DNA of 64,000 bases from an uncultured Bacteroides sp. (GTDB lineage: Bacteria > Bacteroidota > Bacteroidia > Bacteroidales > Bacteroidaceae), in contig CAUHML010000003.1 in NCBI GenBank assembly GCA_959606905.1, positions 62,001 to 126,000 on the forward strand, read 5' to 3'. This document shows positions 6,979-18,935 of this stretch, piece by piece. A program made the position numbers and the translations under genes. Positions within the stretch are counted from its first letter, which is position 1. Every line of letters begins with the position of its first letter. The notes beneath the pieces are model-generated. The model saw only the letters and a list, made by a program, of their open reading frames with translations, did no database searches and was not told the DNA's origin.

Positions 6979-9826
6979 GCACGCTCTTTCCATTGACTTT
7001 CTTATGCACCTGCACCTGGACGGAGATCCGTTCACTCATTTCCTGTACATGAGAAATTACTCCTATTTTCCTTCCTTGCATCTGTAATTGTTCCAACGCT
7101 TCCATAGCTGTCCGCAAGCTATCGGCATCCAAAGAGCCGAATCCCTCGTCAATAAAAAGAGATTCTACTTTCAGGTTGTTGCTCGACAGCGAGGACAGTC
7201 CCAGTGCCAATGCCAAAGATATCAGAAACGACTCTCCTCCGGAAAGAGAATATACAGTCCGTATTTCATCACACATATCACAATCAATCACCTGAAGCGC
7301 CAAAGTGCCGGGTACTTGCTGCAATTTATAGCGTTTGGATAGATAAGACAAATGCTTGTTGGCATGAAGTAACAATAAATTCAATGTATAGCTTTGTGCT
7401 ATAACTTTGAACTTTGCTCCGTCGGCACTACCGATCAACTTGTTCAGTTTAGCCCAACGTTCGGCAATCAATTGCTTTTCGGCCAGCTCTTTAGCTATCA
7501 GTTCGGCTGTTACTTTATTTTTTGCCTGTTGCAACAGGCGGACTTCGATAGCAGAAAGGCTACGTTCCGTATTTAGATTGTCTTCCTGCTGTTGCTTTAT
7601 TATTTCGGGAAGTTGTTCGGGAGATTCAATCTTTTTCTGTTGCTCCTGCAATTCCCCGACAGTTGCGGCAATCTGTTTCATTTCCCCTTGTAAGCCTAAA
7701 AGACGGTTGTGCAAAGTTTCTACTCCCAACCGAGCCCCGTCTAAAGCATGAGTCAGCTCTTTTTCCCTTTTGGCTACAGCGGCTTCCGCTTCATCCGCAC
7801 TCTTTCCTTTTAATAATTGCGACCGTTCCTGACGAAGTGTATCCAATGCTTTCTCTACTACTTCAAAGCGTTGCTGTTCGGCAGAAGCAGCGTTTTGTAA
7901 TAGTGCCAACTGTTCTTTAGCGGACGAAACTTGCTGCATAGTCAAACGACATTGGGAAACATTTTCACGCAAAGCCTCACAATGGACACGTATCTTCTTT
8001 ATCGTCTCATCATTTTGTTGCCACTCCGTATAGAGACTACTATACTCCTGAATACGTTTTGCCAATTCCTGCAAACGGTTCTGTATCTGTTCTTCGTTTC
8101 CTGCATGAATTTCTTCTTTCTGCCATATGGATAACTGTTCTTTGATCTGTCCGGCAACAGTTTTTTGATGCGCCAGATCACGTTGCAGGGCTATATGCTG
8201 ATTATTTGTTTGCTGACAGGCAATCACCACCGCATTATACTCCTGCTCTATATTTCGGAAAAGAATATCCACTACTTCCTGTTCCTGGTGATAAGGATGT
8301 GACGTACTGCCGCAAACCGGACAAGCTTCTCCTTCCTGTAACTGTTGACGCAATGCTTTCACGTCTTTTCCCACTGCCATACGGGCATTTTCATAAAGAC
8401 GCTGAATCGTTTTTCGTGTCGCTTCCTGTTCTGTTAACTGCATCGAACAATCAACCGTTTCTTTCTCCAGTCTTACTATTTCTGTTTTCACTTTCTCCTG
8501 CGACTCAGTCAACTGCCGGACATTCTGTTGACGAACCAGTTCTTTTTGTAGTTTCTTCTGTTCTTCGTCTAATGATACATAATCAAAAGCATTTAGCCGG
8601 ACCAGTCGTTCCTCATTGGCTTTTATGGCGGCTTTCAGTTTATCTTCTTCCTGCTGTAGAATATCCTCTACTTGTTCAAGCGGCAACGACTCCGTTTCCG
8701 TATCCGTCAACAAACGGTTTAATGAACGATAAGCCCCCTGCAACTGTTTCGTTGCCATCCGCATCTTCTTTTCCTGCTCCGCCACCTGCCCGCAAGCTGT
8801 TTCCAATATCTGCCGCAACTGATTATAGCCTTCCTGTTGAGACTGTATCTGCACATCCAACTGACGGGCTTTCTTCAAATCCGGTTGTATAGCTTCCCAT
8901 TGTGCTTTGAAACGTACCAACCCTTCTTCCTGTGAAGCCAGTGTTTCCTGCAGGAGTCTCAACTTTGCCTCTTCGCCTTGTTCTTCCTGTTGCTTCTTTT
9001 TCCAAAGTTCCTCCTGCATCTTTAACGAACGGACAATGTTCAACCGGGCATTCTGTTCCGCCAGTAATTGAATCCCCACTGCACGTTTCGCAATCAGCAA
9101 TTCTTTTTCTTTCTGTAAAGCAAGAAGTTCTTCCTCCGGCAAGAGGTCGATTACACTCATTCTATTTCGAATCGTAGTCACTTCTTCCTGTACCAACTTG
9201 TTTCGTAAAAAAACTTCCTGAGAAATACGGGAATAAACACCGGTTCCCGTCAATTTTTCAAGCAGTTCGGCTTTTGCGGCTCCCTTCGATTTCAAGAATG
9301 TAGAAAAATCATTTTGAGCCAATAAGACAGTCCGGGTAAACTGCTCATACGTCAAACCCACCAATTCTGTCAGTTGAGCCAGCAGTTCCTTTTTGGTTCC
9401 TTGAAACTCTTTCCCTGTATCCAGCTCTTTCACTTCCATCGTTTGTGGTTGCAAGGAACCGCTCACCTTATTTCTTGTCCGTCTCACCGACCAGCGAGAA
9501 CGGTATCTATGACCATCGACTCCTAAGAAATCAACCTCTGCATATCCGTCGGTCGTACCACGACGAAGCAGATTCCTTACATCCGACTGATTAATCTGAT
9601 TATCTCCTACATCCGCCAAATTTATACTTTCTACCGAATTTGCAAAACGAGGTGCTTTATCATACAATGCCAGACACAATGCATCTAATAAAGTAGATTT
9701 GCCAGCTCCCGTAGCACCTGAAATCGCAAATATTCCTGCCGAGTTCAACGGCTCCATTGCAAAATCAACTTCTACCGCTCCTTCTATCGAAGTAAGATTT
9801 TTCAATCGTATCGCTAATATCTTCAT
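6962..9826 (-). CDS. sbcC: Exonuclease subunit SbcC (Rad50-like ATPase)
   Basis: 954-residue SMC-like ATPase of the SbcCD nuclease, which opens DNA hairpins and blocked ends. The Walker A motif GATGAGKST lies at residues 37-45. Two long Gln/Glu/Lys-rich coiled-coil arms flank a zinc-hook CPVCG near residue 502. The ABC signature GGES begins near 863 and Walker B/D-loop FIDEGFGSLD spans about 891-900. The start overlaps the sbcD stop by 4 bases, so the pair is translationally coupled. Confidence 0.95.
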   Translation of the reverse strand: MKILAIRLKNLTSIEGAVEVDFAMEPLNSAGIFAISGATGAGKSTLLDALCLALYDKAPRFANSVESINLADVGDNQINQSDVRNLLRRGTTDGYAEVDFLGVDGHRYRSRWSVRRTRNKVSGSLQPQTMEVKELDTGKEFQGTKKELLAQLTELVGLTYEQFTRTVLLAQNDFSTFLKSKGAAKAELLEKLTGTGVYSRISQEVFLRNKLVQEEVTTIRNRMSVIDLLPEEELLALQKEKELLIAKRAVGIQLLAEQNARLNIVRSLKMQEELWKKKQQEEQGEEAKLRLLQETLASQEEGLVRFKAQWEAIQPDLKKARQLDVQIQSQQEGYNQLRQILETACGQVAEQEKKMRMATKQLQGAYRSLNRLLTDTETESLPLEQVEDILQQEEDKLKAAIKANEERLVRLNAFDYVSLDEEQKKLQKELVRQQNVRQLTESQEKVKTEIVRLEKETVDCSMQLTEQEATRKTIQRLYENARMAVGKDVKALRQQLQEGEACPVCGSTSHPYHQEQEVVDILFRNIEQEYNAVVIACQQTNNQHIALQRDLAHQKTVAGQIKEQLSIWQKEEIHAGNEEQIQNRLQELAKRIQEYSSLYTEWQQNDETIKKIRVHCEALRENVSQCRLTMQQVSSAKEQLALLQNAASAEQQRFEVVEKALDTLRQERSQLLKGKSADEAEAAVAKREKELTHALDGARLGVETLHNRLLGLQGEMKQIAATVGELQEQQKKIESPEQLPEIIKQQQEDNLNTERSLSAIEVRLLQQAKNKVTAELIAKELAEKQLIAERWAKLNKLIGSADGAKFKVIAQSYTLNLLLLHANKHLSYLSKRYKLQQVPGTLALQVIDCDMCDEIRTVYSLSGGESFLISLALALGLSSLSSNNLKVESLFIDEGFGSLDADSLRTAMEALEQLQMQGRKIGVISHVQEMSERISVQVQVHKKVNGKSVLTVVG

Positions 9827-11073
9827 TCTTCTTCCTCCTCTTTACGTGTAGCAGCCAGGTAGGCTTCCTGAAACAAGTCCGTCAACTCCTCAGGCATTTC
9901 CACCTGATAAATCTTTTCAAATGCAGATTGAGCGATCTGCAACGGAGACATTTCCTGTAATCCTCTTTTCCAATTCTCATTTTCCTTCTCTGCATTTCCC
10001 GTTTCATTACGATAAGTAGAGACAATACGCGCCAACCGATAATTTTTATCAGCCAATGCTTCCTCAACTTCCTGCCGGAGCATTGGCTCCGGTTCGTCCA
10101 ACAACACTTTTACCTCCAGATAAGGTGCTGCTCCTTCCGTTACCGGCAACTCTTTCAAGATTTCCAACACAATTTCCGGAGACGCAGGTTCTCCATTCGG
10201 CACGCTCATCAAAGGTATTAACCTCGGGCATTCCACCCGCATTATATCTACCGCACACCCTCCATCGAAAGTCACTTCCACGACCCCGTGATGATAATGC
10301 TTCTCTGCAAAAGACATCGGAATGGGACTTCCGGCATATCTCACATTCTCCCTGCCGGATATGCGTTGCGCCTTATGAATATGACCAAGAGCCGTATAAG
10401 CAATTTGTTCGGAAAATGCATCAGGTGACACACATTCCAAACCACCAATCACTGTACGTTCGCTATAATCTTTCTCCGCAATCTCCGAACCGATAGCCTG
10501 TAAATGGCCGATAGCAAGTATAGATTGATTCTCTTTCCGTCGCTTCCATAGCCTTTGCAAAAGCTGCGTATAAAGCTCCCGGACTCCCTCCGCATACGGA
10601 TTACCTTCTGTCGGGACTGTCGGATAATCTCCCTGCCGCAAAAAAGGAACTGCCATACAAAGCAATTCCACCTCCCCGTCACGGTTCTTTAACTCAACCG
10701 TCAAATGATCGTAATCAATTTCCCCATCGTCCGACTTGCGTACTACCCCCCGAACCTCCGTCCGCATCGCTTGCAGCAAGGGTAAAGGAGCTTCCAACCG
10801 CGCCGCAGAGTCATGATTGCCGGCAACAATCACAATCTGAAGAGTGGGATTCTCCGCCGTCACTCGATAAATAAAATGATAATACAGGCTTTGAGACGCA
10901 GCAGAAGGATTGGAAACATCAAAAACGTCTCCGGCTATAATCAGTGCATCAATCTCCCTTTCACGAATTTCTCCGGCCAGCCAGTTCAAAAAGACTTCAT
11001 GTTCACCGGCACGGTCATACCCGAAGAAAGTTTGCCCCAAATGCCAGTCGGCAGTATGTAATATACGTATCAT
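9823..11073 (-). CDS. sbcD: Exonuclease subunit SbcD (Mre11-like nuclease)
   Basis: 416-residue Mn-dependent nuclease subunit. Phosphoesterase motifs are HTADWHLGQ (Asp9, His11), AGDVFD (Asp49), GNHDS (residues 85-89) and ALGHIHKAQ. The C-terminal part is the SbcC-binding cap region and ends in a glutamate-rich tail. sbcC follows with a 4-base overlap. The gene faces away from plsC across a 121-bp gap. Confidence 0.95.
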   Translation of the reverse strand: MIRILHTADWHLGQTFFGYDRAGEHEVFLNWLAGEIREREIDALIIAGDVFDVSNPSAASQSLYYHFIYRVTAENPTLQIVIVAGNHDSAARLEAPLPLLQAMRTEVRGVVRKSDDGEIDYDHLTVELKNRDGEVELLCMAVPFLRQGDYPTVPTEGNPYAEGVRELYTQLLQRLWKRRKENQSILAIGHLQAIGSEIAEKDYSERTVIGGLECVSPDAFSEQIAYTALGHIHKAQRISGRENVRYAGSPIPMSFAEKHYHHGVVEVTFDGGCAVDIMRVECPRLIPLMSVPNGEPASPEIVLEILKELPVTEGAAPYLEVKVLLDEPEPMLRQEVEEALADKNYRLARIVSTYRNETGNAEKENENWKRGLQEMSPLQIAQSAFEKIYQVEMPEELTDLFQEAYLAATRKEEEEE

Positions 11074-11166
11074 ATTTTTGTAACTATCTCATATAATAAG
11101 ATACAAAAATAGTACAATCAAAAAGATTATATCGTATCCACCTCTCTTTTTTACCAAATAATCATG

Positions 11167-11174
11167 TATATTTG
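11167..11174 (+). promoter_or_regulatory. -7 promoter element for plsC
   Basis: TATATTTG matches TAnnTTTG exactly and lies 20 bases upstream of the plsC start. No clear -33 TTTG was found at the expected spacing. Confidence 0.5.
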
Positions 11175-11194
11175 CAGGATAAAAATCCAACCCT

Positions 11195-11953
11195 ATGAAG
11201 ATACTGTATTATATTTATCAAATTTGTATTGCTTTGCCTATTTTATTGGTATTGACTATCCTCACGGCAATCGTCACTATCGTAGGTTCTCTCGTGGGAG
11301 GAGCTCACTTTTGGGGATATTATCCAGGAAAAATATGGTCACAATTAATTTGTCTTTTTCTATTAATTCCTGTAAAGATTCGTGGACGTGAAAAGTTACA
11401 CGGCAAGACATCCTATATTTTCGTACCTAATCATCAGGGTTCATTCGATATATTCCTTATTTACGGTTTCATCGGAAGAAACTTCAAGTGGATGATGAAA
11501 AAAAGTCTGCGTAAACTACCGTTTGTAGGAAAAGCCTGTGAAAGCGCGGGACATATCTTCGTAGACCATTCGGGACCGAAAAAAGTGTTGGAGACCATTC
11601 AACAGGCTAAAGCCTCGTTGAAAGACGGTGTTTCTCTGGTTGTTTTCCCCGAAGGAGCACGTACTTTCACAGGACACATGGGATATTTCAAGAAGGGAGC
11701 TTTTCAGTTAGCGGATGACTTACAACTAGCTGTTGTACCTGTCACCATCGACGGTTCGTTTGAAATCCTGCCACGTACCGGAAAATGGATACACCGCCAT
11801 CGCATGATCCTGACAATTCACGATCCTATTCCTCCCAAAGGAAAAGGAATGGAGAATATCAAAGCTACTATGGCCGAAGCCTATACTGCCGTAGAGAGTG
11901 CACTTCCGGAGAAATATAAAGGAATGGTGAAAAACGAAGACCAAGACCGATAA
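11195..11953 (+). CDS. plsC: 1-acyl-sn-glycerol-3-phosphate acyltransferase
   Basis: 252-residue membrane-associated acyltransferase that acylates lysophosphatidic acid to phosphatidic acid. The N-terminus carries two hydrophobic helices (residues 5-35 and 48-60). The catalytic block NHQGSFD has His80 and Asp85 in the HX4D arrangement, and FPEGART near residue 150 is the glycerol-phosphate-binding block. Length and motif order fit PlsC. Related lipid-A or ornithine-lipid acyltransferases cannot be fully excluded. Confidence 0.87.
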   Translation: MKILYYIYQICIALPILLVLTILTAIVTIVGSLVGGAHFWGYYPGKIWSQLICLFLLIPVKIRGREKLHGKTSYIFVPNHQGSFDIFLIYGFIGRNFKWMMKKSLRKLPFVGKACESAGHIFVDHSGPKKVLETIQQAKASLKDGVSLVVFPEGARTFTGHMGYFKKGAFQLADDLQLAVVPVTIDGSFEILPRTGKWIHRHRMILTIHDPIPPKGKGMENIKATMAEAYTAVESALPEKYKGMVKNEDQDR

Positions 11954-12017
11954 TATATGTATTATATGTGGGCAGACTCTAGCATTACTCTACCATGATA
12001 CAAGGCTGTATCGCGGG

Positions 12018-12143
12018 CTACGTATTCATCCACTTTTCTATTTCAGAAAAAGTCGTATTAAAATCACCCGGATCTCCCTGACAAGAAACCGATAACACAG
12101 AAATAAAAAAGAAAGCGGCGAATACACTAACAGTCGTTTTCAT
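12018..12143 (-). CDS. Small lipoprotein, 41 residues (possibly frameshifted)
   Basis: A short minus-strand frame starting MKTTVSVFAA, with a hydrophobic signal (FFFISVLSVS) and a lipobox cysteine at residue 21, ending in MNT. A perfect -7 element (TATATTTG) lies just upstream at 12163-12170. Near the end a different frame continues with ARDTALYHGRVMLE, so the gene could be a frameshifted remnant of a somewhat longer lipoprotein. I recognise no family. Confidence 0.5.
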   Translation of the reverse strand: MKTTVSVFAAFFFISVLSVSCQGDPGDFNTTFSEIEKWMNT

Positions 12144-12162
12144 TTTATCTGGAGCTTTTGCA

Positions 12163-12170
12163 CAAATATA
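12163..12170 (-). promoter_or_regulatory. -7 promoter element for the small lipoprotein
   Basis: Minus-strand TATATTTG, 20 bases before the ATG at 12143; the -33 region does not match well. Confidence 0.45.
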
Positions 12171-12187
12171 CAAAAAAATCTCCTGAC

Positions 12188-12916
12188 TTATTTATTCGTT
12201 GATGTATTTTGCTCCAACCGTTGATGTTCTTCTATCAACTTCATATTTTCTTTTGCTTTAGACAAAAACTCTCTCACAAGTTTATTACTCTTAAAAGAAT
12301 AAGGAGCATCTTTGATGATATCATCAATCTGAGGTGTCATAATAGGATATGGCAAAGAACTACAAAGCATCATAAATACGCTAGGTCCCAACACATTCTC
12401 ATAATTATCTGAAATGAACGTCTTCACATACTGGTTCATTGCCGTCATCAGCGAATCACCTTCCACCATCAGCTGTGCATGAATTTCTTCCAAATCATTC
12501 CCTTCCATTACCATACGAGTTTCCTTTTGTTCCAGCTCCCCAATACTTTCTTCCAATGCATTTCTTTTGTCAATGAAGTCATACAGTGCTGCATTCAAGG
12601 AAGTTCCTGCTGCTTTTAAATCCGTATTGCTAATGGTAACTTTAATCTTACCGCTTTCCAATACAATCGGCATGATACTCTCATCATCCATATAAAGCGT
12701 CACCATTTGTACGGAGTCTACTTTTCCTTTCATAGAGAACAGTCCATGCACTACCTCAGCAGAGTCCAGCTTCACCCATTCCCCGTCACGCATGGTCTTT
12801 AGATACAGCATTTTTCCATCCAGACTGTTTACTGAAGATGTTCCTTCTATCCTATACTTACTAGTACACGAAGCCAGAAACGGAAGCAGAAGTAAAAAAG
12901 GCAAAATTTTATTCAC
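12188..12916 (-). CDS. DUF4369-like lipoprotein (GTG start)
   Basis: I place the start at GTG 12916, giving a 242-residue lipoprotein with signal NKILPFLLLLPFLASC. An upstream in-frame ATG at 12970 is disfavoured because a TACCTTTG promoter element (12944-12951) lies between them and because the signal peptide begins right at the GTG. After the cysteine the sequence IEGTSSVNSLDGKMLYL and MRDGEWVKLDSAEVVHGLFSM resembles the DUF4369 module found at the N-terminus of Bacteroides thiol-disulfide lipoproteins. Here the downstream thioredoxin domain is missing and a charged helical region follows. Function unknown. Confidence 0.75.
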   Translation of the reverse strand: MNKILPFLLLLPFLASCTSKYRIEGTSSVNSLDGKMLYLKTMRDGEWVKLDSAEVVHGLFSMKGKVDSVQMVTLYMDDESIMPIVLESGKIKVTISNTDLKAAGTSLNAALYDFIDKRNALEESIGELEQKETRMVMEGNDLEEIHAQLMVEGDSLMTAMNQYVKTFISDNYENVLGPSVFMMLCSSLPYPIMTPQIDDIIKDAPYSFKSNKLVREFLSKAKENMKLIEEHQRLEQNTSTNK

Positions 12917-12943
12917 GTTCGTCCATTCATTAAATTCCGGGTA

Positions 12944-12951
12944 CAAAGGTA
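12944..12951 (-). promoter_or_regulatory. -7 promoter element deciding the lipoprotein start
   Basis: Minus-strand TACCTTTG with a TTTG 16 bases upstream (plus-strand 12968-12971). The predicted transcript begins downstream of ATG 12970 and upstream of GTG 12916. Confidence 0.5.
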
Positions 12952-13066
12952 CAACTGATTCGGACTTCAAAGAAACATTTTATCAATATTTAAAACTTGT
13001 AAGAGTCTTTTCTTTAATAATCCTTATAAACATAGGTATAAGGCGCTTTTTTTCATTTAGTTTATC

Positions 13067-13074
13067 TAATTTTG
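13067..13074 (+). promoter_or_regulatory. -7-like element abutting the sulfatase maturase start
   Basis: TAATTTTG matches TAnnTTTG but ends only 5 bases before the ATG at 13080, so a transcript from it would be leaderless or nearly so. Confidence 0.4.
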
Positions 13075-13079
13075 CAGCT

Positions 13080-14324
13080 ATGAAAACATCAACTTATGCT
13101 CCTTTTGCCAAACCGCTTTACGTTATGGTAAAGCCAGTAGGTGCCGTATGTAACCTTGCATGCGATTATTGCTACTATCTGGAAAAAGCGAATCTATACA
13201 AAGACAACCCGAAACACGTAATGAGCGATGAACTTTTGGAAAAATTCATCGACGAGTACATCAACTCTCAGACCATGCCACAGGTACTTTTCACCTGGCA
13301 CGGAGGAGAAACACTTATGCGCCCGCTCTCCTTCTACAAAAAGGCTATGGAACTGCAAAAGAAATACGCCCGCGGACGAACGATCGATAACTGCATCCAA
13401 ACCAACGGAACCATGCTGACCGATGAATGGTGCGAGTTCTTCCGAGAAAATAACTGGCTGGTAGGCGTTTCGATTGATGGACCTCAAGAATTTCACGATG
13501 AATATCGTAAAAATAAAATGGGGAAGCCCTCCTTCGTCAAAGTGATGCAAGGGATTAATCTTCTGAAAAAACATGGTGTAGAATGGAATGCAATGGCGGT
13601 TATTAATGACTTCAATGCTGACTATCCACTGGATTTTTATCATTTCTTCAAGGAGATAGACTGCAAATATATCCAATTTGCACCTATCGTTGAACGTATC
13701 CTTGAACATCAGGACGGCCGCCACCTCGCTTCTCTTGCAGAAAACCAAAAAGGTGAACTGGCAGATTTCTCTATCACCCCCGAACAATGGGGTAAATTTC
13801 TCTGTACCCTTTTCGACGAATGGGTGAAAGAAGATGTAGGCAAATACTACATACAGATATTCGACTCCACCTTAGCAAACTGGGTAGGTGAACAACCTGG
13901 CATTTGTACAATGGCGAAGACCTGCGGACACGCTGGTGTTATGGAATTCAACGGGGATGTTTATTCTTGCGACCACTTTGTATTCCCTGAATATAAACTG
14001 GGAAACATATACAGCCAGACACTTGTAGAAATGATGCATAGCGAACGTCAACACAAGTTCGGAAACATGAAATATCAATCTCTACCCACCCAATGTAAAG
14101 AATGTGATTTCCTTTTTGCCTGCAACGGAGAATGTCCCAAGAACCGTTTCAGCCAGACAGCCGACGGCGAACCCGGGTTGAATTACTTATGTAAAGGATA
14201 CTATCAGTTCTTCCAACATGTAGCTCCCTACATGGACTACATGAAAAACGAACTGATGAACCAACGTCCGCCCGCCAATATTATGGAAGCATTGAAAAAC
14301 GGAGAATTGGAAATTGAAGACTAA
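13080..14324 (+). CDS. chuR: Anaerobic sulfatase-maturating enzyme (radical SAM, SPASM)
   Basis: 414-residue radical SAM enzyme that oxidises the active-site Ser or Cys of sulfatases to formylglycine in the cytoplasm. The radical SAM cluster motif CNLACDYC gives Cys24, Cys28 and Cys31. The C-terminal cysteines (YSCDHF, CKECDFLFACNGEC) bind the two auxiliary clusters. The start MKTSTYAPFAKPLYVMVKP agrees, from memory, with the characterised B. thetaiotaomicron enzyme (anSMEbt/ChuR); the open frame extends farther upstream through non-coding sequence. A Ser-type sulfatase lies 7 kb downstream, a likely substrate. Confidence 0.93.
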   Translation: MKTSTYAPFAKPLYVMVKPVGAVCNLACDYCYYLEKANLYKDNPKHVMSDELLEKFIDEYINSQTMPQVLFTWHGGETLMRPLSFYKKAMELQKKYARGRTIDNCIQTNGTMLTDEWCEFFRENNWLVGVSIDGPQEFHDEYRKNKMGKPSFVKVMQGINLLKKHGVEWNAMAVINDFNADYPLDFYHFFKEIDCKYIQFAPIVERILEHQDGRHLASLAENQKGELADFSITPEQWGKFLCTLFDEWVKEDVGKYYIQIFDSTLANWVGEQPGICTMAKTCGHAGVMEFNGDVYSCDHFVFPEYKLGNIYSQTLVEMMHSERQHKFGNMKYQSLPTQCKECDFLFACNGECPKNRFSQTADGEPGLNYLCKGYYQFFQHVAPYMDYMKNELMNQRPPANIMEALKNGELEIED

Positions 14325-14355
14325 CAATCATATATTCAAATTTTATCATTAAAAA

Positions 14356-16515
14356 ATGAACAGACTAAGACTTTATTTATTAGCGCTGACAGCGCTCATC
14401 GTGTGCTCCGCTAAAGCGGATGAAGGTATGTGGTTATTGCAATTAATGCAACAGCAACATTCCATAGATATGATGAAAAAACAAGGATTGAAACTGGAAG
14501 CCCAGGACTTATATAACCCGAACGGCGTCTCTTTGAAAGATGCAGTCGGTATCTTCGGAGGAGGATGTACGGGGGAAATTATCTCACCTGAAGGTTTAAT
14601 TCTGACAAATCATCACTGTGGTTATGCTTCCATCCAGCAGCACAGTAGCGTAGAACATGACTACCTGACAGACGGTTTCTGGGCTACATCCAGAGACAAG
14701 GAGCTTCCGACTCCGGGATTGAAGTTCACATTTATCGAACGTATCGAAGATATCACGGATATTGTCAATGCAAAGATTGCCGCTAAAGAAATTACCGAAT
14801 CTGAATCTTTCAGTAGTGCTTTTCTTCAGAAACTGGCCAACGAGCTTTACAATAAAAGCGATCTGAAAGATAAAAAAGGAATCGTTCCACAAGCACTTCC
14901 ATTTTATGCCGGAAACAAATTCTATCTATTTTATAAGAAAATATATCCGGATGTACGTATGGTTGCCGCTCCCCCCTCCTCTATCGGTAAGTTCGGTGGC
15001 GAAACGGATAACTGGATGTGGCCCCGTCACACCGGTGATTTCTCCATGTTCCGTATTTATGCGGATGCTAACGGAGAACCGGCAGAATACAGCGCAAACA
15101 ATACTCCTTTGAAAACAAAAAAACATTTGTCTATCTCGCTCAAAGGTTTGAAAGAAGGAGATTATGCAATGATTATGGGATTCCCCGGAAGTACAAGCCG
15201 TTATCTGACCGTATCGGAAGTAAAAGAACGCATGGAATCGGAAAACGACCCGCGTATCCGTATCCGCGGTGCCCGTCTGGCTGTATTGAAGGAAGTGATG
15301 AATGCAAGTGATAAAATCCGCATCCAGTATGCAAACAAATATGCCGGTTCCAGTAACTACTGGAAAAATTCTATCGGAATGAACAAGGCAATCATCGACA
15401 ACGATGTATTGGGTACGAAAGCTGCGCAAGAAGCTAAATTTGCAGAATTTGCAAAGGAAAAGAATAATGCTGATTATGCAACGGTAGTGAAAAAAATAGA
15501 TGATCTGGTAGCTAAGACAGCACCTCTCAACTATCAGTTCACCTGTCTGAGAGAAACGTTCTTCGGAGCAATCGAATTTGGAAGTGTCATGCTGGCTAAG
15601 ACACGTGAAGCATTGATAGAGAAGAATGATTCTCTGATAAAAGTACGTATCGAAGCGCTGAAAGATACGTATGAAAGTATTCACAATAAGGACTATGACC
15701 ATGAGGTAGACCGTAAAGTAGCTAAAGTTTTATTTCCCCTTTATGCAGAAATGATTCCGGCAGACCAGCGTCTGTCTATCTACAAAGTCATTGAGCAGAA
15801 ATATAAAGGTAACTATGACAAGTTTGTCGATGATATGTATGACAACTCTATTTTCTCTAACCGTGAGAACTTTGAGAAGTTTGTCAAGAAACCGTCTGTA
15901 AAGGCTATCGATAATGATTTGGCTTTGCAATACTGTCAGTCTAAATATGACCAATTTGAGAAAATTGTTTCTCAATTAGAAGATATGGATAAAGAGTTGA
16001 CTTTACTTCACAAGACCTATATCCGTGGTCTTGGCGAAATGAAACAGCCAGTTCCTTCTTATCCGGATGCCAACTTTACCATTCGTCTGACATACGGTAA
16101 CGTGAAACCTTACGATCCGAAAGACGGAGTACACTACAACTACTATACGACAACTAAAGGTATTCTTGAAAAAGAAAATCCGGAAGACCGCGAATTTGTA
16201 GTACCCGCCAAACTGAAAGAGTTGATCGAGAAGAAAGATTATGGTCGCTATGCATTACCCAACGGTGATATGCCTGTCTGCTTCCTATCTACAAACGATA
16301 TTACCGGAGGTAACTCCGGAAGCCCAGTATTGAATGAGAATGGGGAACTGATCGGTTGTGCCTTTGACGGCAACTGGGAATCATTGAGTGGCGATATCAA
16401 CTTTGACAATAACCTGCAACGTTGTATCAACCTGGATATCCGTTATGTATTGTTCATCCTTGAAAAACTAGGAAACTGCGGACACCTGATTAATGAAATG
16501 ACAATCGTAGAATAA
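14356..16515 (+). CDS. S46 dipeptidyl-peptidase, DPP7-like
   Basis: 719-residue periplasmic serine exopeptidase (clan PA, family S46) that removes N-terminal dipeptides. A signal peptide ends near residue 21 ([10 protein letters not shown]). The catalytic His is in TNHHCGY (residues 84-90), the Asp is in the segment with [18 protein letters not shown], and Ser654 sits in GGNSGSPV. Residue 672, in FDGNWE, is Gly; in Porphyromonas gingivalis the matching position (673) is Gly in DPP7, which prefers hydrophobic P1 residues. It is followed without a gap by a paralogue of opposite predicted specificity. Confidence 0.9.
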   Translation: MNRLRLYLLALTALIVCSAKADEGMWLLQLMQQQHSIDMMKKQGLKLEAQDLYNPNGVSLKDAVGIFGGGCTGEIISPEGLILTNHHCGYASIQQHSSVEHDYLTDGFWATSRDKELPTPGLKFTFIERIEDITDIVNAKIAAKEITESESFSSAFLQKLANELYNKSDLKDKKGIVPQALPFYAGNKFYLFYKKIYPDVRMVAAPPSSIGKFGGETDNWMWPRHTGDFSMFRIYADANGEPAEYSANNTPLKTKKHLSISLKGLKEGDYAMIMGFPGSTSRYLTVSEVKERMESENDPRIRIRGARLAVLKEVMNASDKIRIQYANKYAGSSNYWKNSIGMNKAIIDNDVLGTKAAQEAKFAEFAKEKNNADYATVVKKIDDLVAKTAPLNYQFTCLRETFFGAIEFGSVMLAKTREALIEKNDSLIKVRIEALKDTYESIHNKDYDHEVDRKVAKVLFPLYAEMIPADQRLSIYKVIEQKYKGNYDKFVDDMYDNSIFSNRENFEKFVKKPSVKAIDNDLALQYCQSKYDQFEKIVSQLEDMDKELTLLHKTYIRGLGEMKQPVPSYPDANFTIRLTYGNVKPYDPKDGVHYNYYTTTKGILEKENPEDREFVVPAKLKELIEKKDYGRYALPNGDMPVCFLSTNDITGGNSGSPVLNENGELIGCAFDGNWESLSGDINFDNNLQRCINLDIRYVLFILEKLGNCGHLINEMTIVE

Positions 16516-18678
<2,163 letters not shown>

Positions 18679-18693
18679 AAAAATCATTTATTG

Positions 18694-18740
18694 AAAACGG
18701 ATAATGAAACCGGGTTCTGTTTCATTATCCGTTTTTCATT
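18694..18740 (+). terminator. Rho-independent terminator after the S46 pair
   Basis: A perfect 17-bp inverted repeat (18694-18710 with 18719-18735), 8-base loop, followed by a T run. The A run on the other side means it may also stop transcripts from the opposite strand. Confidence 0.88.
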
Positions 18741-18752
18741 TCACATTATTCA

Positions 18753-18935
18753 TTAGACAAAGTCTTCCACCATATACATTTCATCAATTATCTCATTCAT
18801 TGATTCTTCCAGGTTCCGAATAGCCTCATCAGGAGACTCTCCATAAGCATTACATTGCATATTTACAGTCAGCCAAGCATAATAGCCACCGTCTGATGCA
18901 CGTTCAAGTACATAATCTGTTTTATTCAGTTTCAT
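18753..18935 (-). CDS. HicB-like single-domain protein
   Basis: 60 residues, starting MKLNKTDYVLERASDGGYYAW. The pattern of a Tyr-Tyr-Ala-Trp strand, NAYGESPDEAIRNLEESM and an acidic tail fits the HicB partial RNase-H-like fold. There is no DNA-binding extension and no HicA toxin next to it. Its start overlaps the stop of the glycosyltransferase gene by 4 bases, so it is co-translated with it. It may be an orphan antitoxin-fold protein with another job. Confidence 0.65.
   Translation of the reverse strand: MKLNKTDYVLERASDGGYYAWLTVNMQCNAYGESPDEAIRNLEESMNEIIDEMYMVEDFV

Noticed and set aside
8206..8892. 228-codon plus-strand frame inside sbcC
   Set aside because: Low-complexity, proline/serine-rich translation that is the complement of the coiled-coil Gln/Glu codons of SbcC.
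12917..12970. Upstream ATG of the DUF4369-like lipoprotein
   Set aside because: It lies upstream of the likely transcription start and would bury the signal peptide behind 18 hydrophilic residues.
12792..13079. N-terminal extension of the sulfatase maturase frame
   Set aside because: The extension overlaps the divergent lipoprotein gene and its promoter; the start at 13080 matches the known family N-terminus.
14926..15702. 258-codon minus-strand frame inside the DPP7-like gene
   Set aside because: Antisense shadow rich in Cys, Phe and Ile; the plus-strand peptidase is unambiguous.
18753..18935. Complete HicAB toxin-antitoxin system
   Set aside because: No HicA-like frame was found next to the HicB-like gene on either strand; the neighbours are a glycosyltransferase and a terminator.
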